Shown piece after piece: positions 12,601 through 24,100 of a stretch of 64,000 nucleotides of DNA; positions within the stretch are counted from its first letter, which is position 1, and the number at the start of each line of letters is the position of its first letter. A model generated the notes under the pieces. The model was given only the letters and a program-made list of their open reading frames with translations. It was not told the DNA's origin and made no database searches. Source of the stretch: Anthopleura xanthogrammica (Eukaryota; Cnidaria; Anthozoa; Actiniaria; Actiniidae); assembly GCA_964019055.1 (NCBI GenBank), contig OZ025215.1:5869770-5933769 (forward strand). The letters are read 5' to 3'. A program made the translations under genes and the position numbers.

Positions 12601-14186
12601 CTCTCTCCTATATCATCAACTGATAGGCACTACACTCTCCCCTACATTATCAACTGATAGGCACCTACCTTCTCCTATTGCCAGTTGCCTTATTTCATGG
12701 TCGGGTAGTTTTCTGGTTGCTGTTATAACATCGCCACCATAAGGTACACAAAGCGAGGGGTTAAGGCAGTTGTGTTCAGCCGACAGTAAATGATTATTAT
12801 TCTGGTTGCTAATGGAAACAACAAGAGTCCAACCACCTCCTGTAAAAACATTATTTCCTTTAGAAGTACAAGATGTTGCTTTAATGAATTTCGCTTGAAG
12901 GGAAAACGTTGATGTTTCTCAAGATGGCATAAAAATGCGCCATATCTAATGGGCATATTCAGCCTTATTTGCCAATTCCGCGATAAACAAAGAAAAAGTT
13001 CTTAAAACTATGTACATGGCCTTACGCAAAAAGCATTATTGAATTCGTCTTTCCCACTTTAGCTATAGGGAATGCAGGGTTTTATCTACACTAGCTTTAT
13101 AGTTGTTTCCCATAACAAACTACACCGTCCTTTCTTCCGACACAGTTTCCAGGCCTTTCGTTGTGCTCCCAACACTTTGAAATGATTGAACTTAATTAGT
13201 CAAAAATATTTTGTCTGACAGATGCCACAAAATGCAATTACAGATGCAGTTATACGAGGGCAGATGGTTTACCGTAGTTATCCATGTCGCAATAGACCTT
13301 TATTCGTCGATCTTTGAGCATGACATAGTAATATCCACTTGGTTTTGAAGGGTAGAATATTTTCAGGTCAAAACAAGATTTGATCATTCTCTAGAAAAAA
13401 GGAATGGGGAGGAGCAGTTAGTTCTACTAGTGGATGTTAGAGAACTTTGGAAATCAAACTTTACTAATAAATTCGGCGACGAAGGAACATGCTTATAGGT
13501 AAAACGGAGAGAGTCCTTACTTTTGAGTAAGAATGTGTAGAAAATATTCAAGGCAAAATTACAAAATCTCTGGAAAAATCGATTTTTTTCCTGTGCGATT
13601 GAAAGCTAATATCAACCACTAGCGATAGAAAAACAGTAATTCAAAATGGTTCCGCGGTATTTCTCTCTGTTGATTAATCTTTTATGAAAGGAAGTATTCA
13701 GTTAAAATCGAGTTGTTTGTAGCTTATATGTAAGTCACTTAAGTAATTTGTCTTCGGCGAAAAGAGAAATCATGATAAAGATATGGCTGATATGGGAAAA
13801 CACCTCCTCACCCGCTAAAGTGCGGTCTTCTATAAAATTAAACTTACTGCATAGGGATTCCCCATGTAGATAAAGCCAGGTTCTGGCTCGAAGTCTTGAC
13901 TGTGCGAAGTTTTACTTGCACTGTTAAGTTGGCATAGTTGGTCAATCGTTCGGTAATTCATACTTTGACAGTAAATAGAATCTTTGCAACGCATCACGCA
14001 TTGAAACACTTCACTTTCAAAGCTTTCACGGATCACGTGACTCCGAAGTCGTTTGCCGTAAATGGAGTTGGTTTGGTTACACTGGATACCAAGTACAACT
14101 ATGCGATGGTTTTCCATAGTTAAAAGAACGATGACGAGAATTTTTATAGCTAGGGTATAGTACAAGGTTTTGCAGGACATCTCCAT
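9681..14186 (-). CDS. FREP-A: secreted PAN/apple plus fibrinogen-like protein
   Basis: Seven minus-strand exons keep frame throughout: 14186-13848, 13390-13273, 12839-12669, 11511-11463, 10999-10890, 10371-10312 and 9763-9681. They total 930 nt, 309 residues plus stop. Exon 1 has a signal peptide (MEMSCKTLYY and a hydrophobic core) and a PAN/apple-like module with cysteines in CVMRCKD, YCQSM and QLCQL. Exons 2-7 give a fibrinogen-like domain: [51 protein letters not shown] and a terminal GMLFVR. The start was chosen because the Met at 14186 is conserved in FREP-B and FREP-C. Exon 4 (49 nt, acceptor TTAAG, donor GTGTGT) is the weakest call; it is supported mainly by phase and by the motif EWQSEPC before WCPRI. 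Likely a secreted lectin-like protein. It is transcribed away from DISC-1, with ~3.9 kb between start codons. Confidence 0.72.
10136..10185. repeat. ATC/ATT trinucleotide microsatellite
   Basis: A run of CATCAT then TTATTATT in the intron between FREP-A exons 6 and 7. The matching position in FREP-B has expanded into kilobases of ATT repeats. Confidence 0.85.
11241..11363. mobile_element. 123-bp MITE in FREP-A intron 4
   Basis: Ends are 22-bp near-perfect inverted repeats, GCTTTAATCACGCGGCGGCC at the left and the inverted form with two mismatches at the right. The corresponding place in FREP-B (39575-39590) lacks it, so it inserted after the two FREP regions separated. Confidence 0.6.
11791..12670. 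repeat. 34-bp minisatellite array in FREP-A intron 3 (about 25 copies)
   Basis: The unit on the plus strand is close to CTCTCTCCTATATCATCAAC followed by TGATAGCCACCACA. Variants alternate ATCATC/ATCACC and CCACC/CCACA/GCACC. On the minus strand the array begins inside the last codons and donor site of FREP-A exon 3, so its first unit contains the true splice site. A homologous array lies at 40141-40795. Confidence 0.95.
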
Positions 14187-14809
14187 ATACTGCTGTCCAC
14201 TGATATGCAAGCAAGAAAGTTGCCTTTAGGCTATGAATATAAAGATACGTGATGGTAAATTCTTAATGGAAAACATAAATATTTCTCATAATTTTTTTTA
14301 AGTGAGCTTTTCTTATTTCAATATTGATTCTTTTTCCATTCGAAACTGCATCATTCCTTTTCAAAATAAGGTTGTGCAGGACATCTCCATATACTGCTGT
14401 CCACTGATATGCAAGCAAGAAAGTTGCCTTTAGGCTATGAATATAAAGATACGTGATGGTAAATTCTTAATGCGAGAAAACATAAATATTTTTATGATTT
14501 TTTTTAAAAATGAGCATTTCTAATTTATTTATTGATTCTTTTTCTATTCGAAACTGCATCATTCCTTTTAAAAAATACCTCTATATACAATTCTTATTCC
14601 TAGTAGAATTCGGTTGCATAAGCACTGGCAAAAATAAACCCCAGCTTAATCAGTGTTTTTCCATAATCTTATCCGTGTTTCAGGCGCCAATAATAGATTG
14701 TTGTATTATATTTGCGACCTTTTCAAGTTAAACAACGTTTCCCGATCGATACTTATAATAATTAGGCCCAGTTTTAACGTTGGATTTCACATGTGCCTAA
14801 TCTAATGTA

Positions 14810-15010
14810 AATGAATTCAAACAATATAATTAATTTCACAACAAAAATGACAAAAAATGTAACCGGTTACAGCGAGTTGATTAACTAACTACAACCCAAC
14901 CCGATACAACTAGTTTATCATCAACCCTCTGAAAGGTCAAAAATGCCTAAGTATTATACTTGAGCCGGTTACAACGGGTTGATTTAACCCGCTAGGACGG
15001 GTTACACTTT
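14810..15010. repeat. Cluster of degenerate AACCCG/CGGGTT repeats
   Basis: Short palindromic motifs such as AACCGGTTAC, AACCCGCTA and GTTGATTTAACCCGC recur within ~150 bp upstream of FREP-A. Homologous clusters lie at 42765-42915 (FREP-B) and, expanded, at 55130-55345 (FREP-C). Confidence 0.65.
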
Positions 15011-15235
15011 TTGCCATTTTTAAGCTCGTTTATGAAACCACCGTTTGAAACTACGCAAAGAATTGTATGAAAAGCGCGGAAATGTTTCTGAAACTTTGAA
15101 ACTAGTTTTTTCTCCTTCAAAAGTTTTATCTTATTCAAAATTTTGAACTGGTAATCGACTAGTTCTATATATATATTTTTACTTATCATATACCTTATTA
15201 TTGGAGTTATTGAAGAGAAATTTAATTTATAAACA

Positions 15236-15545
15236 GGGCCGTAGCCAGACTGAAATATTACCGAGGCAAACGACTGCTGTAGGTGGGAGCAACTAGGGGG
15301 TTGGGGGGCATGCTTCCCCGAAAATTTTGAAATTCAGACCCTCGGAAATGGGATTTCCAGCGTCTTGAGAGGCATTTGCGACATATTCATTGTATTAAAG
15401 TTATGTCAATTTCGCACATTCTGGCAATGAAAAAGAAGAGAATTTGTTTTCATTCTTTAAGAATTAAAGAAAACTAAACAAATTATGATATCTGAAATTT
15501 TACAGAGGCAAATGCCTCGCTTGCCTCATCCTAGCTAAGGCCCTG
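15236..15545. repeat. Dispersed repeat in both FREP direct-repeat units
   Basis: The segment starting CAGGGCCGTAGCCAGACTG and ending AAGGCCCTGATAAAAAAGC has matching GGGCC ends. It recurs at 43141-43460. The style (ends, AT-rich interior, no coding frame) suggests an old non-autonomous transposon that was present before duplication of the FREP region. Confidence 0.45.
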
Positions 15546-16477
15546 ATAAAAAAGCAGAGAACTAAGTGCAATGTTTTTATAATATATACTTGTCTGTTTG
15601 TAAGGACTAATAATATCTACCTAGGGGATATTAGAAAAAACCTTACCTTGTATTGACGTTGTTGGAGTGTTGCAGCTAATCGAACGTTTATTTTTTAATT
15701 AAACAATTTTTTTAAACTACGTAGTTGGAATGTCATGAATGTCGTGATTACGGTTATCTATATAGGGTTCATGAATACCCCCTGAGGCCCTGAGATTTTT
15801 TTTTACATATTTTTTTCTTTTTCATTAATTCTTATTCAAAACTTGATAAGTTATATTCGTTGTAGGGGAAGGATTAATAATTAATCGTGTGAACGATAGA
15901 GATTGAAAGAATTCCTACTTAGTAACACGCTATTATGTTTGAGCTTCCAATACCAAAATAGGTTTCAAAATTAAACATTACTATTACATGTTATTCCTTA
16001 AAGTCAGAGCTGCCATACCCTCCATGCTGGTCAACATAACAAAAATGATTTCGGTGGAAAAATCGTTTACCAACATGGCACCTTTGTGACGTCAATAAAG
16101 ACCGGCCTGGAGGTTGTGACAACCAGATTGGCTAGTCTCCAGCTCTAGTGCCAAATATTATCTTGGCAAAACTTTGCGAACATTTTATTAATATTGATAA
16201 AATCCATATAAGTACGGTAGCAACAAAAAAAAAATAGTTTCATTCTTGCTGACACAATCTGCTCATTCATTCCAAGTTTCAGGAAAATACCATGCCCTTA
16301 TTTCTTTCGACTTTTTTTGTCTTGTGAGGTTTTCTCATGGCATGTACACGTATGGTAGCTGCAACAATTTCTTCTTTCTTGTTGATTTTTCCCTGCAGTT
16401 TTCTCTTCCTTTGCATCATCCTCTTTTTCTTCATTTTCTTCTTTCTTTTCATATGAGGGACCATGCCTCATGAATAG

Positions 16478-16612
16478 TGATGAGGGATATTTAGTTACTA
16501 AATATCCCTCATGATTATATTCAGTCTAAATATCCCTCATGATTATATTCATGAGGAATATTTAGACTAAATATCCCTTATCACTATTCATCCAGGGGGA
16601 TGTTAGACCTTA
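16478..16612. repeat. Palindromic AT-rich repeat
   Basis: GGGATATTTAGTTACTAAATATCCCTC and further copies of AAATATCCCTCATGATTATA face each other, giving a nested foldback of about 130 bp. It carries no gene. Confidence 0.75.
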
Positions 16613-16778
16613 AACATCCCTCTGGAAACAATGGATCCCGAGGTAATCATGATATTACAAAACTAATAAGAGAGCAACGAAAGAAAAGCCAACCTAAATA
16701 ATAAAAGTAGATGAAAAATAATAAAAATGAATTAATGAACAAAACTGCCGAAACCCGGGAATGTTCAAAGTTCCTACG

Positions 16779-16853
16779 AACTCTCCTGATTTGAACCAGG
16801 GACCAGTTCAAATCTTCAGTCTGACGCTCTCCCAACTGAGCCCTTCCGCTCTT
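16779..16853 (-). tRNA. tRNA-Phe(GAA)-like pseudogene or SINE head
   Basis: The minus strand reads GGCTCAGTTGGGAGAGCG (A box), GACTGAAGATTTG (anticodon loop with GAA) and GGTTCAAATC (B box) with tRNA-like spacing in about 75 nt. The acceptor stem does not pair and the T stem has mismatches, so a functional tRNA is unlikely. Confidence 0.5.
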
Positions 16854-17504
16854 CGAACTATAGTCCCTACGTATTTCGAAATATCAGCCAATAAAAAACA
16901 CTTCTGGTTATCAACACTTCTGGTTCTGATGGCAGCATACAATAAAGGGTTTTTAAAATCATCTCGTTTACGGCAAAGAAAAGACGGCGTGAAAGAGAAA
17001 AAAATCGAAAAGAGTGGTAGACATATAAAAAAAGAATATTCGTCTTTGGTGAGAAGTTTTGTAAACGGTAAAGTGTGATTTGCAGGGAAACGATGAAAAA
17101 ATAGCCATGTTTGCCGTTTGCGGGAAGAAATAATGATCATGACTTGTGGAATCCACGGCTCAAATTAATAAATCAGTAGCTGTCACAACAATCTTATCAT
17201 CCAAGCAGAATATCGTATACTTACGTTTGCAGTGAAGAACTAGAAGAGACCTATAGTATAAATCACTACATAAAAATATTAAATTAAAACTTTCTAAAAA
17301 TAAAGCTTTTTCTTTTCCTTGATCTAGTAAATACTTTAAAAAGGACAAATGCGTCATAAACAGAAATTAACGTGACTGATTTGAATTACAATTATAAGGA
17401 ACTGATTCCTGCCTACAGCGATGTTGGACATGGCTTCAGTGTCGCTCAATGGTTTTCAAGGGTTAATTATAACGGTTTTAGCATCCGGAATTTCTACCAA
17501 ACAG

Positions 17505-17703
17505 ATATTACTGCGATTCTCAATATTCTGCGAACTCAGACATTTCAACTGCTTGTTGTGAAATTGGTTTTTTGCTGCCATCAATTAAAACTAATCAGTC
17601 AGTACCTTTTATATTTTTGACTGGCGGCAGCGAAAAACCACATTCCAACGGGAAACTCGCAACTACCGAGTTCGCAGAATATTGAGAATCGCAGTAATCA
17701 TGA
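17505..17703. repeat. Foldback repeat upstream of DISC-1
   Basis: ATTACTGCGATTCTCAATAT at 17506 recurs inverted at 17680-17700, with ~38-bp arms and the loop between. No coding content. Confidence 0.7.
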
Positions 17704-18102
17704 ACCTCCAAAGCAATATTGTATTTACATATCAGTAACACAGTCACTAGTAAGTTGAATGCTCGAGTAAGTTCAGTTTCGACTATTTCCTTTTATTTGC
17801 TTACGTGCTACAGGTTCTGATGACTGGGCCTTTAATAATCTATTTGTGGACGATATAGTAAGATACTACTTATTGTTATCTTACGTCACCGTTAAAAAGA
17901 ATATCGATAGTCAAACGTTATGATAGCAATCGCAAGATTGGTTCAATATCAAGCTACTGTAAACTCGTTTTTTTCGTTCGAATAAGAGAATAAGAGTAAG
18001 TCAGTGTAATGTTTGATATATATTTCGGTGGCAGAACATTTTCCTTGATATCTATTTTATATCTTCTTCCAGAGTGAGTCGCTTTCTTCTCACACTATCA
18101 AG

Positions 18103-18190
18103 ATGGAAGGACTGATTTATACGTCTTGTTCTTTCCGGGTCATCGCAACTGGGTTGATATTCCTGATTAGTATAACAACATCTTTTGCAG
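18103..18190 (+). CDS. DISC-1 exon 1, signal peptide
   Basis: Encodes MEGLIYTSCSFR, then a hydrophobic run ending in SFAG at a GTGAGT donor (phase 1). The next exon opens with Gly-Cys of the first discoidin domain, so the cleavage site falls close to the splice junction. Confidence 0.8.
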
Positions 18191-21100
18191 GTGAGTTTTA
18201 CAAGTTTAAAACAATGTTCAACATATTTTTATTAGACTCTTCCAAATTTGTCAGAAAAGTGTCAAGTTTTTCTATTATTAAATCGATCAGAGATCAGTCA
18301 GTTTCATATTACCTCATCAGTCTGACATTTCATAACAGTAGTAAGTGAGTGTTGAATTGATCAAAAATGTAAAACATATATACCAATTGCTCTAAATGTG
18401 CAGTAATTGGTGGATTTCACTTATGTCATTATCAAGTTCATAACGAGTAACTTCGCATTAAAATAAAATAAAATTTGATAATCTTGTAAAGCGTTCAAAA
18501 CTATACATATTGGTCAACTTTCAAGGCTGTAGAACATTTCGTTGCGAAACTATGGGTTGAGCAAACACCGGAAGTTGTTGATGGAACTATATAGATAGTA
18601 GGGGAGTTAGTTTAGGGTTCTTCACTACCAACTATATTGGAACCGAGTGACACCAACATGGCAGACTAAACTCTAAATGCCTTATAGATGATGGATTATT
18701 TAATATTTTTGATTATGATATTTTACTGAAATATGCATCATTTAAAGACGTGCATCAGGCAAAATCTTATAACGAGGATGCATTTTTTTTTAAATTTTTA
18801 TCGTTATATACACGTGACACAAATTCAACCATCATAACTTGGGAAGCCGAAACATCAACCTTGACTCGAAACTTTTTTTTTGTGGCTCATATCACTGATA
18901 TATAAAACTTATTTTAGATTCTGCGCTGGCTTGGTTACCAAGCTCTAGTTTGCCAATACATCAAAATTCAACATCTTCTGATTATATATGAAACTATTGC
19001 AAATAGGAAAAGCTTCAATTGAATAATAGATAAATGAACAATGTGACGTATTTCTTGTTTGTTATGTTACTACAGGTTGCGCAGACACAACTATTGGTGT
19101 AGAGAACAAATACATCATACCTGACAGCAGTTTTACTGCAACTTCACATTACGATCACAGATACTCTCCATACCACGCTAGACTTAACGGTAACCTATAT
19201 GGATGGGGTCCAATGACAAGCGATCCAAATGATTATCTACAGATTGATCTTGGACTCCCTTACGTCATCTGTGCTGTTGCCACACAGGGTAGCGGTGTTG
19301 GTCGTGAATGGGTGATACAGTATATGATAAGCCTGTCGGTAAATAATATAAACTGGATGCTTTACCAAGAGAACGAAACATTAAAAGTAAGAAATTAAAT
19401 TCAACCACTTATTTGTTGCATCAGGAGCTGATAACTGATCGAAAGCACTGCCAGGGTTTTCTCAGTTTGTGGTCGCTTTTTGCGCCAAGAGGGGCGGAGG
19501 AAATCTGGTACCGTGTTTTTCTCCCATACGATATGGGGGGAAATAATTAGGCAGTCAGAATGCGAATCATACTTTCAAAAACAAGAAGCAATACCGTGCG
19601 TCTTTGCGCGCCCAACACTTTTTGAACTGGGGGTGGCGGAAAGACTCCGCGTTCAAGGAAAAGCAACATTTAGCCGAGGGATTAAGGCTGAAGATGCTTC
19701 TGCTTTTAAGAATATGTTGCCACCTGCCATGTCCAAGTTGCAAGGCAAGGGAAAATGCTCTAATATTATTAAACCAGCCAAGATCATGTTTTGCCATTTT
19801 TTTATGATTTCATGTTTCAGCTGTTTGCTGGAAACATTGACTACAGTACTATCAAAAAGAACACCCTTACTCAACCCTTGGCGAGATACATCAGATTCAT
19901 ACCTACATTGTACCAACCCTGGAAAGGTATGAGAGTAGGCATCTATGGATACTTAAAAGGTAAAACGCTTCATAAAAAAATGATACTAGATATAAACCGA
20001 CTGCAACGTATTTTCTAAATATATTTTGATATTGTTTTTTTTTTATTTCAAAAGGCACATGCGCACGGTGTGACGCTCCTTGCGAGAAGGAACAAAATCG
20101 CACCTTCAGTCCACCCTTGTGACATTGCAGAAAATAAAAAGCAGAAACAAGTTAAATGTTGCATAGTTGACACCGGCTGCGAACAACAACACAAAAACGC
20201 TGTACAGCCAAACATACACATGATTTTAAAAAAAACCTTTTAGATAGAGCACAATTTTACCTCATAAATGCACTCGATTGAGTGAAATAAAGAAAAATTG
20301 TATTATTACTTTTAAGAGCGACTGTCTGTAAAAATCGACTTTTATTTCGCGGCACAAGCGAAAAAATAGGATTTCGCTCATATTTTTTTTATTGATAGCC
20401 CTTAGCGTGAAATACATCCTGGTGTTTTTAGTTTCGAAAAAATTTACTTGGTTCCCGAGAAATTTACAAAAATCGATTTCGGCCCTACACATCGAAAAAA
20501 TGACCGCTAAGATCACGGAATTTAGTGTAAAAATAAGCGCATCGTACAGCTAAATCTATATTTTTGGTATTTATGATTTGGAATAAGAGCACATATAGTT
20601 TTACGCCGATATTACGAGACCACAATTTGCATCTTCGAATTGTCGTCAAATAGGGACAGACTGAAATCGTCCTCAACGGAACAGTAAGATTGATTTGCCC
20701 AGAGATTTTTCTTTTGATTCTGATAGAAATACATTATATAATCTTCTTGGTTTAGATTTTTTATGATTTGGAAAAAGATTGTAAGGCCTTAATTTGCATT
20801 TGTGAACTTTGGAAATAATGAGCTTCGTAAATATTTTTTTTCGGATCTTAAAACGACAAATATTCTAAATTAAATACAACCAAAAGGAAGAGGAATATCT
20901 ATTCTTTCGATAAAAAATGCTGACTAAAAATATTAGATAAGTGATTTGGCTGTACGATGCGCTTATTTTTACACTAAATTCCGTGATCTTAGCGGTCATT
21001 TTTTCGATGTGTAGGGCCGAAATCGATTTTTGTAAATTTCTCGGGAACCAAGTAAAATTTTTCGAAACTAAAAACACCAGGATGTATTCCACGTTAAGGG

Positions 21101-24100
21101 CTATCAATAAAAAAAAATATGAGTGAAATCCTATTTTTTCACTTGTGCCGCGAAAAGTCGATTTTGGTCGATTTTTACAGACAGTCGCTCTTAAAAGTAT
21201 TAATACAATTTTTCTTTATTTCACTCAATTGCAATCGAGTGCATTTATGAGGTAAAAACACCAGGATGTATAACATACTCAAGTAAGGGCTATCAATAAA
21301 CAAAATATGAGCGAAATCCATTTTTTCACTTGTGCCAATGTTTGGTCGATTTTTACAGAAAGTCGCTCTTAAGAACCCCAAACGGATATTTTAACTTCTT
21401 CTAATCAAGGTTGTTTAAACTCTTAGAATACTGATCATCACAAAACCACAGGGTTCCCGAACGCATTGTCTGAGACATTACGCCGTAATTGAAACGAATA
21501 CACAGGGTTCTTGAAAACACTCACAATTTGGCAGGCTAGTCTATAACTTAGATATAATCTGGCAATGCCATCCAGAGCATTCAGCAAAACAATTACAATT
21601 ACTGCACATCTCTAATTGTGAGCCGTGAGAACCCTTTACAAAGATTTGGTTTTTGAGTCCCTTTGTCTCATTTGATAGCTTGTGAAAATGTTCCTCTTGG
21701 TATGGCATCAGGAGCTATTCAAGATGGCAGTATAACAGCTTCTTCTTCTCAACAACCAGCCAAGAATGCCAGACTACATTACACATCAGGTTCATCATGG
21801 TGTGCATCTACGAGTGACTATCATCCTTATCTACAGATTGACTTGGGCTCATCTCATCTTATTTGTGCAGTGGCTACGCAAGGAAACATCATGACAGACC
21901 AATGGGTGAAGACGTACCAGATAGACACATCTACTGATGGTACAACATGGACCACTTATCAGGAGAACGATGCTGACAAGGTAATGTAGCATTAGTTATA
22001 GTATGATAGATCAGTGGGTGAAGACGTACCAGATAGATACATCTACTGATGGTACAACATGGACCACTTATCAGGAGAACAATACTGACAGGGTAATGTA
22101 GCATTAGTGATAGTATGATTGATCAGTGGGAGAAGACGTACCAGATAGATACATCTACTGATGGTACAACATGGACCACTTATCAGGAGAACAATATTGA
22201 CAGGGTAATGTAGCATTAGTGATAGTATGATAGATCAGTGGGTGAAGACGCACCAGATAGATTCAACTACTGAACATGATGGTAAACATGGACCACTTAT
22301 CAGGAGAACAATACTGACAGGGTAATGTAGCATTAGTGATAGTATGATAGATCAGTGGGTGAAGACCTACCAGATAGATATCGATACATATATCTACTGG
22401 TGGTACAACATGGATTACTTATCAGGAGAATAATATTGACAGGGCAGGGACGTCGAAGCACATCTTAAAGTGGGGGGGGGGGGGGGGCTAGTACGCAAAT
22501 TAGAGCCGGGGAAAATTGGGAGGTTGGCTATGATTAGAAAATTTAAAAGAGTAGTATGCAAAAGGTAAAATAGTGGGTTAGATCAGTGGGTGAAGACGTA
22601 TCTGATATATATATATATAGATAGATAGATTTTAGAAGTAGACAATAAACTATTTTTGTTGCTGATCCACAGATATTCCACGGTAACTATAATCGTTCAA
22701 CTGTTGTACGTCGCGTTCTGTACCATGGTATTATCACAAGATATCTACGTTTTGTTCCTAAGATATACCGTACAAGTACACCGTGCTTGAGGACAGAGAT
22801 CTATGGATATCCTTTCCAGACAAGTAAGATTACGTTGAACTACTACTATTTATTGTGATGTCATATTCCTGATTATTTTTTCCAGGACGAAACCAATTCA
22901 CCGATGTCAAGTTAAGATGCCGGGACGTTTTCTGCTTTTTATTGTTGGTATTTTCCAGGTTTCCATTTTCTACGTAAGGGTTAGAGAATAAACGCGAGTG
23001 CTTTATGGGATTTAGAGCTCCGAGCATTGATAGAAGCCCGAGTGGCTTTCTATCATTGCGAGGAGCTTTAAATCCCATAAAGCACGAGTGTTTATTCTCT
23101 AACCGATTTAGAAGTCATACTCACGAGATCATTGTTTGTATGCATTTGTTTGCTACGTTATTTTGTTCCCCTCCCAAGAGAAAATTAATCTTTGAATAAA
23201 AGTAATATACGACATATTTTTTTAGCTTTGAAATAACAGAAATACAATGAAATGCTCTGTTCATTAAGAACATTTATCATATGACCGTATTTCACTGTAC
23301 GCGTGATTCTAAAAAAAACCTTTGGGGAAAATGTCGTCAGCAAAAAAAGTACGCTTTTCCGAAAAGTGTAATAATTTCCCGTTCGGACTCGCCGTTCGGA
23401 CTCGCTGCCGTCAATCATGTAAAAACTAAGCATTTTGATTCGCATTTATTAAAAACGCTTTGAAATCGATTTTTTATATGTGGTCATATGATAAAATGCT
23501 TATTGACTGAGTTAAGGTCGGTCCGAAGGGGAAAATATTTGGCTCGAGGTCCTTGGCACGGAACTCGCTGCGCTCGTTCCGTACTTCAGGACCTCGAGCC
23601 AAATATTTTCCCGTTCGGACCTCCCACTCAGTCAATAAGTACATAGTATGTGATAGTCTGTCCCCCGAGACTTAAGAATTTTAATCGAGAATTTACATAG
23701 TCAGTTGTAACTGTAACGTGAAGAGACGTAAGCGGCCAAGGTTTCTGTCGACAAGTTTCAATATAATTTCAAGACAAAATTGTAAGTACAAGTTTTGAAG
23801 AAAAAAACACGCTTTTTGAATTTTATCTCATAAAATGTTAAAAATGTTAAAAATTGTCTCATAAGACATGTCTGACAAAATGTTAATATTATATTTATGT
23901 CGAATTACAGTTTGACTAGATGTCAGATCGAATGTAAAAGGCCATAGTATGTCCATAACAGTAAAAAATACTACTCCAATACCATGTGCATATGCCGGTA
24001 AGGAACCAAAACTTATCTAAATTAGTACTACGTCAAAGAACGCAAATAAGTTGCCGTTTGAAAGCTGAATATTGGCAAGACGTGGTCTAGAATCGATTCA

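Larger units (their letters stand above)
9400..16270. repeat. Direct-repeat unit 1 (FREP-A region)
   Basis: This block is repeated in the same orientation at 35700-45050. Matching landmarks are the final FREP exon (9763-9681 and 36145-36063), the minisatellites, the PAN exon, and the stretch with GACGTCAAT at 16080-16100 and 44850-44870. It contains FREP-A, and copy-specific insertions distinguish the two units. Confidence 0.85.

Noticed and set aside
11791..12670. Regularly spaced repeats resembling a CRISPR array
   Set aside because: Units are contiguous 34-bp tandem copies with no unique spacers, in a eukaryotic intron. It is a minisatellite.
16246..17140. Several overlapping ORFs on both strands
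   Set aside because: Low-complexity pyrimidine- and purine-rich sequence and a tRNA-like repeat explain the open frames; the two strands mirror each other.
19480..19932. 150-codon open frame on the plus strand
   Set aside because: It overlaps intron 2 and exon 3 of DISC-1 in another frame, has no recognisable domain, and has no supporting splice sites.
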